Shown one piece after another: positions 44,958 to 54,950 of a stretch of 64,000 bases of DNA. Positions within the stretch are counted from its first letter, which is position 1. Each line of letters starts with the position of its first letter. This DNA comes from Brachionus plicatilis (taxonomy: Eukaryota > Rotifera > Eurotatoria > Ploima > Brachionidae): NCBI GenBank assembly GCA_010279815.1, contig QEOQ01000614.1, forward strand, positions 49,766 to 113,765, in the 5' to 3' direction. Made by a program: the position numbers and the translations under genes. The notes beneath the pieces were generated by a model. That model saw only the letters and a program-made list of their open reading frames with translations. It made no database searches and was not told the DNA's origin.

Positions 44958-46735
44958 TTAGGGTAACTTTCTTCAATTCTTTCCCCTTTTTCATTTTTCA
45001 AATTGTAATTACCGTACTCGGTAATTCTGTCAATGAAAAATGGACCTGTATATGATGGTTCAAATTTATTCTGTATTTTTTCATTTTTTATATAAACTTC
45101 ATCATCTATCTTAAGAGTATCGAAGGTAACTTTCTTTTGTCTATTTTGGGTTTTTATCTGCTTGATCTTGGAAGACTTTAAGTTCTCTATTGTTTTAGGT
45201 AATTTATTTTCTAATAAAAATTTTATTTCAGCTGTTCTTCTTAACAAAGTTAATTCTTCTTCATCAGCTATATTTGAATCTATTTTATCAAAGTTATTCA
45301 TAAACCTTCCGAATAATAGTTCATAAGGGGTAAAATTTGTTGAGGAATGAATTTTATTTCTATAGGACATTAGAACTATTGGTAAATACTTATCCCAATT
45401 TTCCTTATCATTTGCTGCTTGTTTTCTTAAAGCAGAAACTAATGTTTGATTAAAGCGTTCGGTTAAACCGTTAGCTCTTGGGTTGTATGGAGAAGTAAAT
45501 CTTCTGTTAATATTGAAAGTCGAGCATAACCTATCTAATAGCTCATTGACAAATTCTTTGCCACAGTCCGAAAGCCATTCTTTTGGAGGTCCAAAGATTG
45601 AAATCCAATCTAAAACTTTTTCAAAAATTTCATCCATTGATTTGGATTTAATTTTATAAACAAATGGGAACTTAGAACAGTGATCGGTAATTACAAGACA
45701 ACCGATATATCCTTTTGAATATTCAGGAAAACCTAAAACAAGATCAAAACTTACACGATCTAAAACACTCACAATAGGTAAAGCAAGAGCAGGATGTTCT
45801 ACGACTCCTTTTTTATCATATTTTAGACAAGTATTGCATCTATTTATATAATTTTCAATTTCTTTTTTCATTGATTTCCAAAAATATTTAGACGAAAGAT
45901 TGGAATAAACTGTTTCACTTTTAAAATGTCCTAAATTATGAGTGTTTTTAATGATATCCAATCGTTCTTCCATTTTTGGAACTATCAAATTAAAATGTTC
46001 ATCTTTAATATTTTTTCTATACTTAAGTAAGTCTCCTTCTAATATATAAAATTTAATTAATTTGTTAATTCTTTTTACTTGCTTTTTGGAAGATCCCTCC
46101 GTATGTCTATTATATTTTAAGAAGTGCATTAGATATGGGTCTTGATATGGGTCTAAATGTTTATTAGATAAGTCCTCACTTTCATCATTAATATTATCGA
46201 CTTCATTTAAAAGAATGGGTCTACTTAAAGGGTCAACATTTGTATGAGTTTTACCTTTTCTATGAATAATTTCAAAGTTATAAGTTTGTAAAAGTATCGC
46301 CCATCTTGTTAGTCTAGCGTTGGGGCTTTTAAGTGTTAATAACCATTTTAAAGAATAGTGATCCGTTACTATTAGAAATTTGATGTTAAATAAATAGTTA
46401 CTGTATTCCTTACAGCCAAAAATTACAGATGAACATTCAAGTTCAGTAACGGAATAATGTTTTTTATTAGATTTAAGTAATCTTGAAGCGTAGCTTACTA
46501 CATATTCGTTACCTTGGTTATCGATTTGTGCTAATATAGCGCCCAAAGCAGTTGTTGATGCGTCTGTGTATAAGATAAACCTATTATTAAAGTCTACTTT
46601 TCTAAGAATGGGATACTCTATTAATTTTTGTTTTAATGTGTCAAAAGCATTTTGGCATTTATCTGACCAGTACCATTTATATTTAGGCGAAGTCAAAGAA
46701 TGTAAGGGTGAAGTAATTTTTGCATAATTTTCTAA
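44939..46735 (-). CDS. RNase H and integrase of the Ty3 element
   Basis: Open from a frame junction near 46735 to a TAA at 44939. RNase H begins near FILYTDASTTALGAILAQ. Integrase has the N-terminal zinc module (CNTC and upstream His residues), the catalytic core with Asp in ITDHCSKF, Asp in LSDCGKEF and Glu in RANGLTERFNQTL, and the GPY/F module (YTGPFFIDRI). The chromodomain expected after it lies in the next frame. All catalytic acidic residues are present. Confidence 0.9.
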   Translation of the reverse strand, partial: LENYAKITSPLHSLTSPKYKWYWSDKCQNAFDTLKQKLIEYPILRKVDFNNRFILYTDASTTALGAILAQIDNQGNEYVVSYASRLLKSNKKHYSVTELECSSVIFGCKEYSNYLFNIKFLIVTDHYSLKWLLTLKSPNARLTRWAILLQTYNFEIIHRKGKTHTNVDPLSRPILLNEVDNINDESEDLSNKHLDPYQDPYLMHFLKYNRHTEGSSKKQVKRINKLIKFYILEGDLLKYRKNIKDEHFNLIVPKMEERLDIIKNTHNLGHFKSETVYSNLSSKYFWKSMKKEIENYINRCNTCLKYDKKGVVEHPALALPIVSVLDRVSFDLVLGFPEYSKGYIGCLVITDHCSKFPFVYKIKSKSMDEIFEKVLDWISIFGPPKEWLSDCGKEFVNELLDRLCSTFNINRRFTSPYNPRANGLTERFNQTLVSALRKQAANDKENWDKYLPIVLMSYRNKIHSSTNFTPYELLFGRFMNNFDKIDSNIADEEELTLLRRTAEIKFLLENKLPKTIENLKSSKIKQIKTQNRQKKVTFDTLKIDDEVYIKNEKIQNKFEPSYTGPFFIDRITEYGNYNLKNEKGERIEESYPNWQNKK

Positions 46736-47681
46736 TAAATTTTCTATAGTAATTAGTTAATCCTAAGAAAGTTTGTAGTTGCTTAACTGTTTTTGGTGGT
46801 TTCATATCTCTAATAGCAGAAATTTTTTCAGGATCCATTTTGATACCTGTTTCGTCAATAATGTGGCCTAAAATTTTTATTGTCTTTTTTAGCCATTGAC
46901 ATTTTTTAGGATGAATTTTCAAATTATTTTCATTTAACTTATCAAAAACAATCTGAATATGTTCAAGGTGCTCATCTTCATTTTCTGAAAAAATCACTAT
47001 ATCATCAATATATACTTGCACAAATTCTAGGTTTCCTAATATAGACTGCTTTGTTGCACTGAAAAAAGCTGTTGCATTTGTCAAACCAAAAGGAACTCTA
47101 TTGAATTCGTATATTCCAAATGTAACTATGAACCCAGTTTTATGTTTTGAATTTTCTGCTACAGGAATTTGAAAATAACCTTTTCTTAAATCAAGATGCG
47201 AGAAAATTCTACCTTTAGACAGTTTGTCCAGTATGTCGTCAATTCTTGGTAAAGGATGAAAATATTGTTTGGTTATACTGTTAACTTTTCTATAGTCTAC
47301 AACGAAACGATAACAAGACTTCTGCTTAATAAGAAAGGCTGGACTAGCCCAAGTACCCGTTTTACCATGACTAATTATACCTGCGTCTAGCATCAATTTA
47401 ATTTCTTTTCTCATTTCAACAATTAAACCTACGGGTTGGCGAAAAGGTTGTGTCATTATTGGATTTTCACTAGTCGTTTCTATTTCAAAAGTAACTGATT
47501 TACATAGACCAAGATCATTAAGACTTAAAGAAAAAGAAATCTTTTTCTGTACGAAAAGAAAATTAAGTTTTTTATTATCACTTAAGGAAGGATAATCATC
47601 ATAGTTCAATTCGACTATCTCTTTTGTTAGATCATCATCCTCAATACTATAAATAGAATTATAAGAATAATCATCATCTGA
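46683..47681 (-). CDS. Reverse transcriptase of the Ty3 element
   Basis: Same frame as gag-protease, directly after its TAA (47682-47684). The frame has no ATG near its start, so it would be made by stop readthrough or from a repaired copy. The RT core shows FRQPVGLIVEMRKEI, a fingers/palm block with SHLDLRKGYFQIPV, and the catalytic VYIDDIVIF. The frame changes near 46735, and this reading ends at a stop at 46683 shortly after GLTNYYRKFI. Confidence 0.9.
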   Translation of the reverse strand, partial: SDDDYSYNSIYSIEDDDLTKEIVELNYDDYPSLSDNKKLNFLFVQKKISFSLSLNDLGLCKSVTFEIETTSENPIMTQPFRQPVGLIVEMRKEIKLMLDAGIISHGKTGTWASPAFLIKQKSCYRFVVDYRKVNSITKQYFHPLPRIDDILDKLSKGRIFSHLDLRKGYFQIPVAENSKHKTGFIVTFGIYEFNRVPFGLTNATAFFSATKQSILGNLEFVQVYIDDIVIFSENEDEHLEHIQIVFDKLNENNLKIHPKKCQWLKKTIKILGHIIDETGIKMDPEKISAIRDMKPPKTVKQLQTFLGLTNYYRKFIRKLCKNYFTLTFFDFA

Positions 47682-49991
47682 TTACTCAGATTTCGGGTTT
47701 AGACATATTCTTTTTCCTGGTATAGAAAGTTGTCTTTTAGAAGGGTCGATAATGGCTTTTGTTTGTTCAAACCAATCTAATCCTAATAGGATTTCGATGT
47801 GTAATATATTAGTTATTACGAAATTTAAATAAGCTACGGTCTCTTCAATTTCTATTTTAATTAAGTCTGTCTCACCTAACACTTCGTGGGTATTTCCATC
47901 AGCTCTGTTAATTTTCTGATGTGATGGATCTAAATGTAAATTGAGTTTTTTGGCTACACTTAGTCTAATTAAAGAAATAGTTGCACCCGTGTCAAATACA
48001 GTTTCTATTTTTTCTCCTTTGATATAAGTGAAATGTCTTAGTAGTTCATTACTTATATATAATTCATTAATGTGTAATACATTATTAAACTTATTTTTTT
48101 TTAATTTTGTTTTTTGGTTATTACCTCTTTTATAATCTACTTTAGGTTTTGATTTCTTATTATTGTAACAAGAATCTGTGTTATGGTTGTCTTTTTTACA
48201 AATTTTACAGTTAAGTTTTTTTGTATCTCTGATATTATTAGCTTTTTTATTATAAAAAGGATAATTGAAATGTTTACCTCCTACCTTAGAAAATTTGTTT
48301 CCAAAATTTTTTCTGTTAATCATTAATATATCTGCATTTCTTGGATGACGGGAAGTATTAAACCTATTATAATCTTCTGCGTATTCAATTGCCTTTTGCA
48401 ATGATTCTGGATTGCGAAGTCTGACGTAATTTTCAGTTAGTTCAGATAATCCTTGAGTAAAATATGTAATTTGATCATATTCACTTATTTCAGATATTTG
48501 ATTTAATATTATTCTAAAGTCATTGATATAATTTCCTATATCTTTAGATTGTCTAAGACCTCTTAACTTATCTCTCATGTAAAGTTCATGATCTTTACGT
48601 CTATAACGTTCTTTAAGCATGTTTTTAAACTGAACCCAACTAATAGAATTCCTATCTCTATTTTTGGTAAATGCTTGATATTCGTGAAGCGCAGAATCTC
48701 TTAAGTATGAACTTGCAAAAAGGATTTTGGACTTGTCTTGTGTTACTCCATGTCCTTCAAGTATTAGTTCAACAATGTAAAGCCAATCTTCAATTCTTTC
48801 ATTTTCTTTTCCATGAAAGGGGCTTATGTTATTATTTGTTTTAGGAAAGGGAAGATGGGTAAAGTAAGGCGACCGATTTTGGGAAAACTTATTTTCTTCT
48901 TTATCCTTAACATACAAAGAGCCTAATTCAAGATTATTGCTGGTTATTTTTTCTTCAATATCCGGTATTATTTCACTTCTATTTGTTAATTTATAATCTA
49001 CGACCGATCGTTCTTTTGAAGATTCAGTACCTAACGATTTCTTACCTGTTGAGAAACTAGGTGTATTAATAGGTAAAGAGTAAGAAAATTCTAAATTTGG
49101 ATCTAAAGCATTTTTATCTAATCTATTTAATTCTATTTTTCTCTCAGAATATCTTAATATGTCATTTAGATTATTCTTTAAAGTGAGTAGTTCCTTGTTT
49201 GTCCTTACTAATTCTGTTCTTTCTATATTTAGGGTCAAATTTTCTTTATTAAGATTGTCGTTTTCATTTCTGAAATTGTTGATTTCGCTTTCGAGATCAG
49301 CAATTTTTGTCACATCTGATTCCCTATTTGATTTAAACTGAGAAAATTCATTTTCATATGAATTAATTTTTGATTCACATGCCGAAATTTTACTAACTAG
49401 AGTCATGTTTTCACTTTTTAAGTGATTATGTGAAAAATTCAACTTTTCTAAATTTTCATTTAGTTTACTATATTTTATTTCTATCGAGTCGTTAACTTTT
49501 GCTAAGTTTGCTAGGTTAGTGTTTAGTTCACTATTTTCCGATTCTAGCCTTTTTATTTGTTCATCATTGGACTTTAATGTTTCTTCGAAACTATTTTTAT
49601 CGTTGTCAATGAATTCTAGTTTTTTTCTCTCATCGAAAAGTTCATTATTTATAGTTTGAATTTTTTCTTTCGCTAGCTCTAATTCTTCAGATTTCTCCTT
49701 ATGAGAACTTTTTTCAATTGCTAACTCCTTAGAAAGCTGTTCTTTTTCAGAATCAAGTCTTTCATTTATTTTACTAATCTCATCATTTTTAGACTTTAAT
49801 TTTTTATAACCTTTCTCACAGTTATATAAGTCATCTTTTAACTTATTTAATTTTAACGCGTCATTTTTTCTCTCTAATTCCAAATGTATTGCGTATGCTT
49901 CGAAACGCCTGGCTAAATTTTTAACCGATTCTAACCCCTCCTTATCAAAATTATGTGGTAATCTTTCTAAAATTCTTGACTTACCTTCCAT
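47682..49991 (-). CDS. Gag and aspartic protease of the Ty3 element
   Basis: 769 residues from an ATG. The N-terminal ~300 residues are an unusually long predicted coiled coil (heptad-rich Lys/Glu/Leu/Asn). A retrotransposon capsid domain follows (around WLYIVELILEGHG to about 560), then a CX2CX4HX4C zinc knuckle at 595-608 and a retropepsin-like protease with VFDTGATISL (Asp 667) and a later LLGLDW. The protease joined to gag in one frame and the in-frame stop before RT are typical of some retroelements. Confidence 0.9.
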   Translation of the reverse strand: MEGKSRILERLPHNFDKEGLESVKNLARRFEAYAIHLELERKNDALKLNKLKDDLYNCEKGYKKLKSKNDEISKINERLDSEKEQLSKELAIEKSSHKEKSEELELAKEKIQTINNELFDERKKLEFIDNDKNSFEETLKSNDEQIKRLESENSELNTNLANLAKVNDSIEIKYSKLNENLEKLNFSHNHLKSENMTLVSKISACESKINSYENEFSQFKSNRESDVTKIADLESEINNFRNENDNLNKENLTLNIERTELVRTNKELLTLKNNLNDILRYSERKIELNRLDKNALDPNLEFSYSLPINTPSFSTGKKSLGTESSKERSVVDYKLTNRSEIIPDIEEKITSNNLELGSLYVKDKEENKFSQNRSPYFTHLPFPKTNNNISPFHGKENERIEDWLYIVELILEGHGVTQDKSKILFASSYLRDSALHEYQAFTKNRDRNSISWVQFKNMLKERYRRKDHELYMRDKLRGLRQSKDIGNYINDFRIILNQISEISEYDQITYFTQGLSELTENYVRLRNPESLQKAIEYAEDYNRFNTSRHPRNADILMINRKNFGNKFSKVGGKHFNYPFYNKKANNIRDTKKLNCKICKKDNHNTDSCYNNKKSKPKVDYKRGNNQKTKLKKNKFNNVLHINELYISNELLRHFTYIKGEKIETVFDTGATISLIRLSVAKKLNLHLDPSHQKINRADGNTHEVLGETDLIKIEIEETVAYLNFVITNILHIEILLGLDWFEQTKAIIDPSKRQLSIPGKRICLNPKSE

Positions 49992-50121
49992 TCTTGATTT
50001 GAGTTTTGGTCAGTTGATTATTTGAATAGGATCCTTTGAGTGTGAGATTGTTACGAAATATTACGATATCGCTTAGGAGTATTTCTTTGTATTTCTTGTT
50101 TTTATTGTTTTTCTTGTTTTT

Positions 50122-50132
50122 CGCTGCTACCA
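50122..50132 (-). promoter_or_regulatory. Primer-binding site
   Basis: TGGTAGCAGCG on the minus strand, four bases inside the 5' LTR. It would pair with a tRNA ending CGCTGCTACCA; the tRNA is not identified (a leucine tRNA is one possibility). Confidence 0.7.
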
Positions 50133-50136
50133 ATTC

Positions 50137-50510
50137 TGTTAACCCTCGGATAAGGTTAAGTTAATTAAACTCAGTTTATTTGTTTTTTAAATTTTATTTT
50201 ATTAAATGATAAAATTACACTTATAACAAATACGACAAAAGGCCTAGGTAAACGTTTAAGTTGTTTGTGGAAATATTCGAATAAGACGAATAAATGAAAT
50301 AAAGTATTACATTTTTATAGTAAAAGAAATAATTAAAAAACATCAATCACAAATCAAGATAATATCAAATAAAATATTAAAAGTAGGAAAGATTGTAGAC
50401 AATGGTCATTGAGATAACGATGACACCTTATATTAAATTAATTTAATTAAAACATCAAGATAAATAACTTGATAAGATATTGAATTTGAGGATCGTAGAT
50501 CATAGTAACA
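50137..50510 (-). repeat. Long terminal repeat (5' LTR of the element)
   Basis: 374 bp, TG...CA. On the minus strand this is the promoter-bearing LTR. Followed on the plus strand by the TAGT duplication. Confidence 0.95.
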
Positions 50511-51243
50511 TAGTATTTTGTTATTTTAAAAAATAAAATTTTGAAAAATTAATAAAAAATTTTTAAGCTTGATTAAAAAATTTTATCGATTTAGAAAAAA
50601 ATTGTCAAAATAATAAAAAACAAGCATTAAAAATTTATGGACATTTTGTAAATACAAAAATAAAATTAAAATAATTTTTTAAATCAAAAGTTTGTCTTTT
50701 TTTATCAAACTTTTGTTCTTACATTGTCAAGTAATTACAGCGTTCATTTGATTACATTAAGTTGGTTGAACTTTCTTATTTTTTAGACATTTTGCCTTTA
50801 AAAACTTCTTGCTTGAATATGTATTTTCAAAAAATTAGCATTTAAAAAAAAATTTTAAATTTTTAGTTCCCTTATGGTAAATATATTTGAAATTTGAAGC
50901 TTATTAAATTAGAAAAATTCTAGTTCTTTTCATTAATTAAGCTCAAAATTTCAAAATTATATGAAAAAACAAATTGAATTGAAATATGAAGAGTTTAAGC
51001 TGCTAATTTAACTTTTTGATTTTTTTTTTTGATATAACGCGAGACAAAAATGCAAAGAAGTGTCAAAATTTTTCTTATACATAAAGCTAAAAATTTTCTT
51101 CTTAGAATTTAAAATAAAAAAAATTTAAAAGCTAAGAGAAAAGAAAATCTTTGCTATTCAATTCTAAAAATCAACAATTTTTTAAAAAAAGAAACTAAAA
51201 AGCTAATTCTTTTTTTATAAATTCAACAAATCTAAATTTTTTT
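50511..51243. other. AT-rich sequence right of the Ty3 element
   Basis: No gene. Around 50570-50760 it loosely resembles 42190-42420 (for example a GTCTTTTTTT run, ACTTTTGTT and CAGCGTTCAT/GAGCGTTCAT). The region either side of the element may therefore be two old copies of one repeat, with the Ty3 element in the left one. Confidence 0.5.
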
Positions 51244-52215
51244 TACTTACTTTTAATTTTACTCATTTTAGCTTGTAGTAAAAGATTCAAAATTTCAAAG
51301 AAAAATTGGTTTTAAAAGAACTGTCGGCTCTTTTATTTTAAAATATAACTAAATCAACTGTTATATTGTAAAACATAAAAACTCCTTTACTAGATTAAAT
51401 AAACTAATTTAGCTTTTTGATTTCTTTTTATTATTAATGCTAGACAAGAGCGAAAATGACTGGAATTAGCTGAATTAAAATTTATGAAACATTTTGATTC
51501 ATAATTTATTTTAAAATAAAAATTTGAAAAATTCATTTTGACTGAGAAAATTGCAGACTTCAATTTTCAATTTTTCCTTCAATCTCATTTTACCAGAAGT
51601 AAATCTCGTTCACTTATCATCTCTCAGATATATTAACTCGAAATTTAGGTCAATATTAATGAAATTTGTTTGAAACCTTCAAAGTGAAATAGTATGTATT
51701 ATACATGAAGTTACAGATAGAAAATTATATTTTAATTATAAATAAATGCTATTGATTATAAAAACTAATTTTTCAATCTTAAAAAATTAATTTAATTAAA
51801 TAAAATTAAAACTGAGATAAAAAAATAAAATGTAAAAACAAATTGAATAGAAACATGAAGAGTTCAAAATTTTAATGTGAAGAAAAAAATCTTACTTTTC
51901 AAAAGCTAATTTCGGTTATTTAATTTTGATTCAAATTCTAATGAGAAAATTTGAGCTTAATGAAATAGAAAAATTATTTCAGTCCTTTTTCTTCTTTTCT
52001 TTCGTAATAACAAAGAAATCAAAAAGCTACATCTAGTAAAAGACTTTTTTTTAAGAAAAAATTAAACAGCTGATTTAGTTATATTTTAAAATAAAAGAGC
52101 TAACGTTTCTTTTAAAACAAATTTTGAAATTTTGAATCTTTGAATTCGAGTAAAATCTAAACATTTTTACTCTTAAGACCCTATAAATAGTGTTTTATTA
52201 TTTTAAAAGTAAAAT
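51244..52215 (+). repeat. Direct repeat unit, right copy
   Basis: Second copy of the 41109-41900 unit, with an extra segment at 51774-51972. Part of that segment (AATGTGAAGAAAAAAATCTT, about 51870) recurs left of the first copy at about 40820. Confidence 0.85.
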
Positions 52216-54950
52216 TAAATTTTTATTTAAAATTTGATACTCTTCAAACAATATGGATCAAGAGATTTTAATTAACTTCAGCTCCTAATACTCTTGATTC
52301 GAATTTTTGAATTGAGTCAGAGATATGTTGGAGCAGGGCTGAGTTATTCTGTTACATTGGTTGACAGACCGGTGAAAGAATATGGAGGGGGTTCCGAATC
52401 AAGACATATCGACATACTCTTAATTCAATTTTTTTTGATTTAAAAATTTTTCAATTTTTATCTTTTTATTTTAATTTAATATTTTCTTCTCAGTTTTGAT
52501 TTGTTTTTAATCTGGTGAAGCTTTAGCTCGACACATCTTAACAAAATATTAAATAATTAATTTAATTCAATCTTTGATTAACTACAATTATATACTAATC
52601 TCAAGCTATACTTTTACGATTCATTCTTTTTTGTACACCTTCATGATTCATTTTTATTTTTTCTTTACCTTTACGATTCATTTAAAAAAAAAGGGAAAGA
52701 AATCCGAAAAAGTTTGACACAACTAATGACCGAAATTTTTTTTTAAAAGTCTTGAATATTTTAAGACTTGAATTACAAAATATTTGCAGGTGACGCAACA
52801 TAAAGTTACTCAAAAAAGATCTTGAAATTTTTCTATAGTGTTCAAATTTTAGAATAAATAACTTAGAAAATTAGAGTTATTTTGTCAGGAAAAATAACGT
52901 AATCATCCGAATTGAGTGACATGTCTTTAAAATAGAGTACTCTATTTTATTGACACACTGTTAAAACATGTAAAAGATTCTATAGTGACATGTCACTAAT
53001 AAATTTAATGACATGTCAGTAAATTCGGATATTTACGTTATTAACTTTAAAATATTTTGCAAGATTTTTTATGAACAAAAAATTTTATCCGGAAAGATAA
53101 GTTGTGCATAAGATCAAATTTTTTTTTTTAGTTTCGAGCCAAAGCTTCTTCAGAATAAAATACAAAATAAAAAATAAAATTTTCATTGAAATAAGCTTAA
53201 TAAAGAAAGGAAATTATAATATATAAATACTTGTTTGCTTGTCCCTATAATTGATAAAGATTTTGTTAGGAAAAATATTAGCTTTCCTAAAATATTAAGC
53301 AGGATTTTTTATGAACAAAATATTTTATCCGGATTAATTATTATAACTACTTAATTCCAGGTTTTTTTATAAGTAATGACATGATTTTAACAATTAAGTT
53401 AAATAAATTTACAAATTGCAGAATAAAATTATATTTAGAATTTATCAGAGACAAATAAATAAATTTCAAAATATTGATTTTTTATTTAATCATTTATATT
53501 TTCTTTATACCCAGTCAAACATTTTATAGAGATTTTTTGTAATTTCCTTAAAGATTCTTTTTAAAAAGTTATATAATTTGACCCTACAGTACGTTTCAGC
53601 TTGCTTAAGCACAATTTTTTTAATTGTCTAAAGTATGCTTCGGTCTGATGAGAATATCTTTTGAAAACATATACAAAAGATTTATAAATCACATACCATC
53701 TTGTGGAGCAAAAATTAGTCTCGAGATTTTCTCAAAAAAAAGCCGAAATTTTACTCATTTTTTTTGTATCTTGTCCCTGGTGACCTCCTGACCCCAAATG
53801 AGATTTACAAATTCTGAAACAAGAGGAAATTTTGAACAAATTGTTAGTTTTATTTTTTCAAATTTTTGATTTTTAAGCCAAATAAATTAGTTGAAAAAGA
53901 GAGTATTTTCTCAATTTTTTATTGAAATCATTTGTTTTTTTTAAAGTTTATTTTTATTAAACATTGTTTTTAGTAATTAATCACTTAATTTTATTTTCAT
54001 GTTCAAAAATAGTAAAGAAATTTTATAAAAAAATCTAAATAAAAATAAAAGTTAAAAAATAAGAATTTATCATTTTGGAGGGTAATAATTGGAAAGTTTC
54101 AAAACCAAGACTAAACTTAGGTTTTATATTTTATTTATTTTTTTATCAAAAAAAATTACAACTTATGCAATTTTGTTAGTTTGTTGAATTCTTTTTGAAA
54201 GAAATTGATCAATCAAGATTGTAAATAAATTAACTTCCTTTTAAAAATAAGTTTTTTTTAAGACATTTATTCTTAATCAAGGGACAAAAATGCTTTTTTG
54301 TAGAATTTTGCTTTTTACAAAAATTATCCTTAAAATTGATGATAAAATTTTGTAGAAATAAGTGATTTTTTTTATTAATCTGTATTAATCTTTATCAAAC
54401 TTTTGGTTTAGATCTCTTTACTTTTAAATTTTATTCAAATTCAAGATTAAAGCCTTGCAGGAAAAAAATTTTATTTTACTCCATTTGCTTAATTGATTCT
54501 ATGTGATCATTTTTGGTTAAGATCCCAATACTTTATTCCTTTTTTAAGCTACGGTTTTGTTAGATGAAAAGAGATAATCTAAATAAAGCAAATAAAATAA
54601 AAAAATAAGATTTAAAAAACAAAAGTTAAACTATTATGGGATTGTGAATTTCGATGCAAACCTTCAAGTAATTTAAAAAAATAAATATTTTTCATTAATT
54701 TAAATTAAAAAAATTGAGCATTATAGACTTTAATGATGAAAAAACATGAAAAAAAATATGTTTTACTAAATTCAACAAATTAAAAATTAATTTTGATTAC
54801 GCAGTCAACTAAATTTTAAAGGATCTTTAAAGAAATTTTAGAGAATTTTGTAGTCTTTCAAGATGTTATCGAACATTTTTCTCTAATAGAAATAGTAATA
54901 GTATTCTGCGATAACAGGCCATAGGCTTTTTACTGAGCCTGATTTGCATC
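52216..54950. other. Gene-free region with small repeats
   Basis: 2.7 kb, AT-rich, no gene. It holds a ~150-bp foldback at 52893-53042. A 40-bp direct repeat, [34 protein letters not shown], lies at 53064-53095 and 53306-53337. The dispersed motif TCGAGC(C/T)(A)AAAGCTTC appears near 52505 (inverted) and 53129. Confidence 0.55.
52893..53042. repeat. Small foldback with GACATGTC motifs
   Basis: Ends AATAACGTAATCATCCGAATT and its inverted counterpart (AATTCGGATATTTACGTTATT) enclose three or four copies of GACATGTC or its near-forms. About 150 bp, non-coding. Confidence 0.65.

Larger units (their letters stand above)
42557..50510 (-). mobile_element. Ty3/Gypsy LTR retrotransposon with chromodomain and envelope-like frame
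   Basis: 7,954 bp, transcribed from the minus strand. It has 374-bp LTRs starting TG and ending CA, a TAGT target duplication, a primer-binding site and a polypurine tract. Order on the minus strand: gag with zinc knuckle and protease, RT, RNase H, integrase, then chromodomain plus envelope-like protein. RT before integrase places it in Ty3/Gypsy (Metaviridae). Breaks visible are one in-frame stop between protease and RT and one frame change between RT and RNase H. Everything else is open, and the LTRs differ at only 4 of 374 sites, so insertion was recent. Confidence 0.95.
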
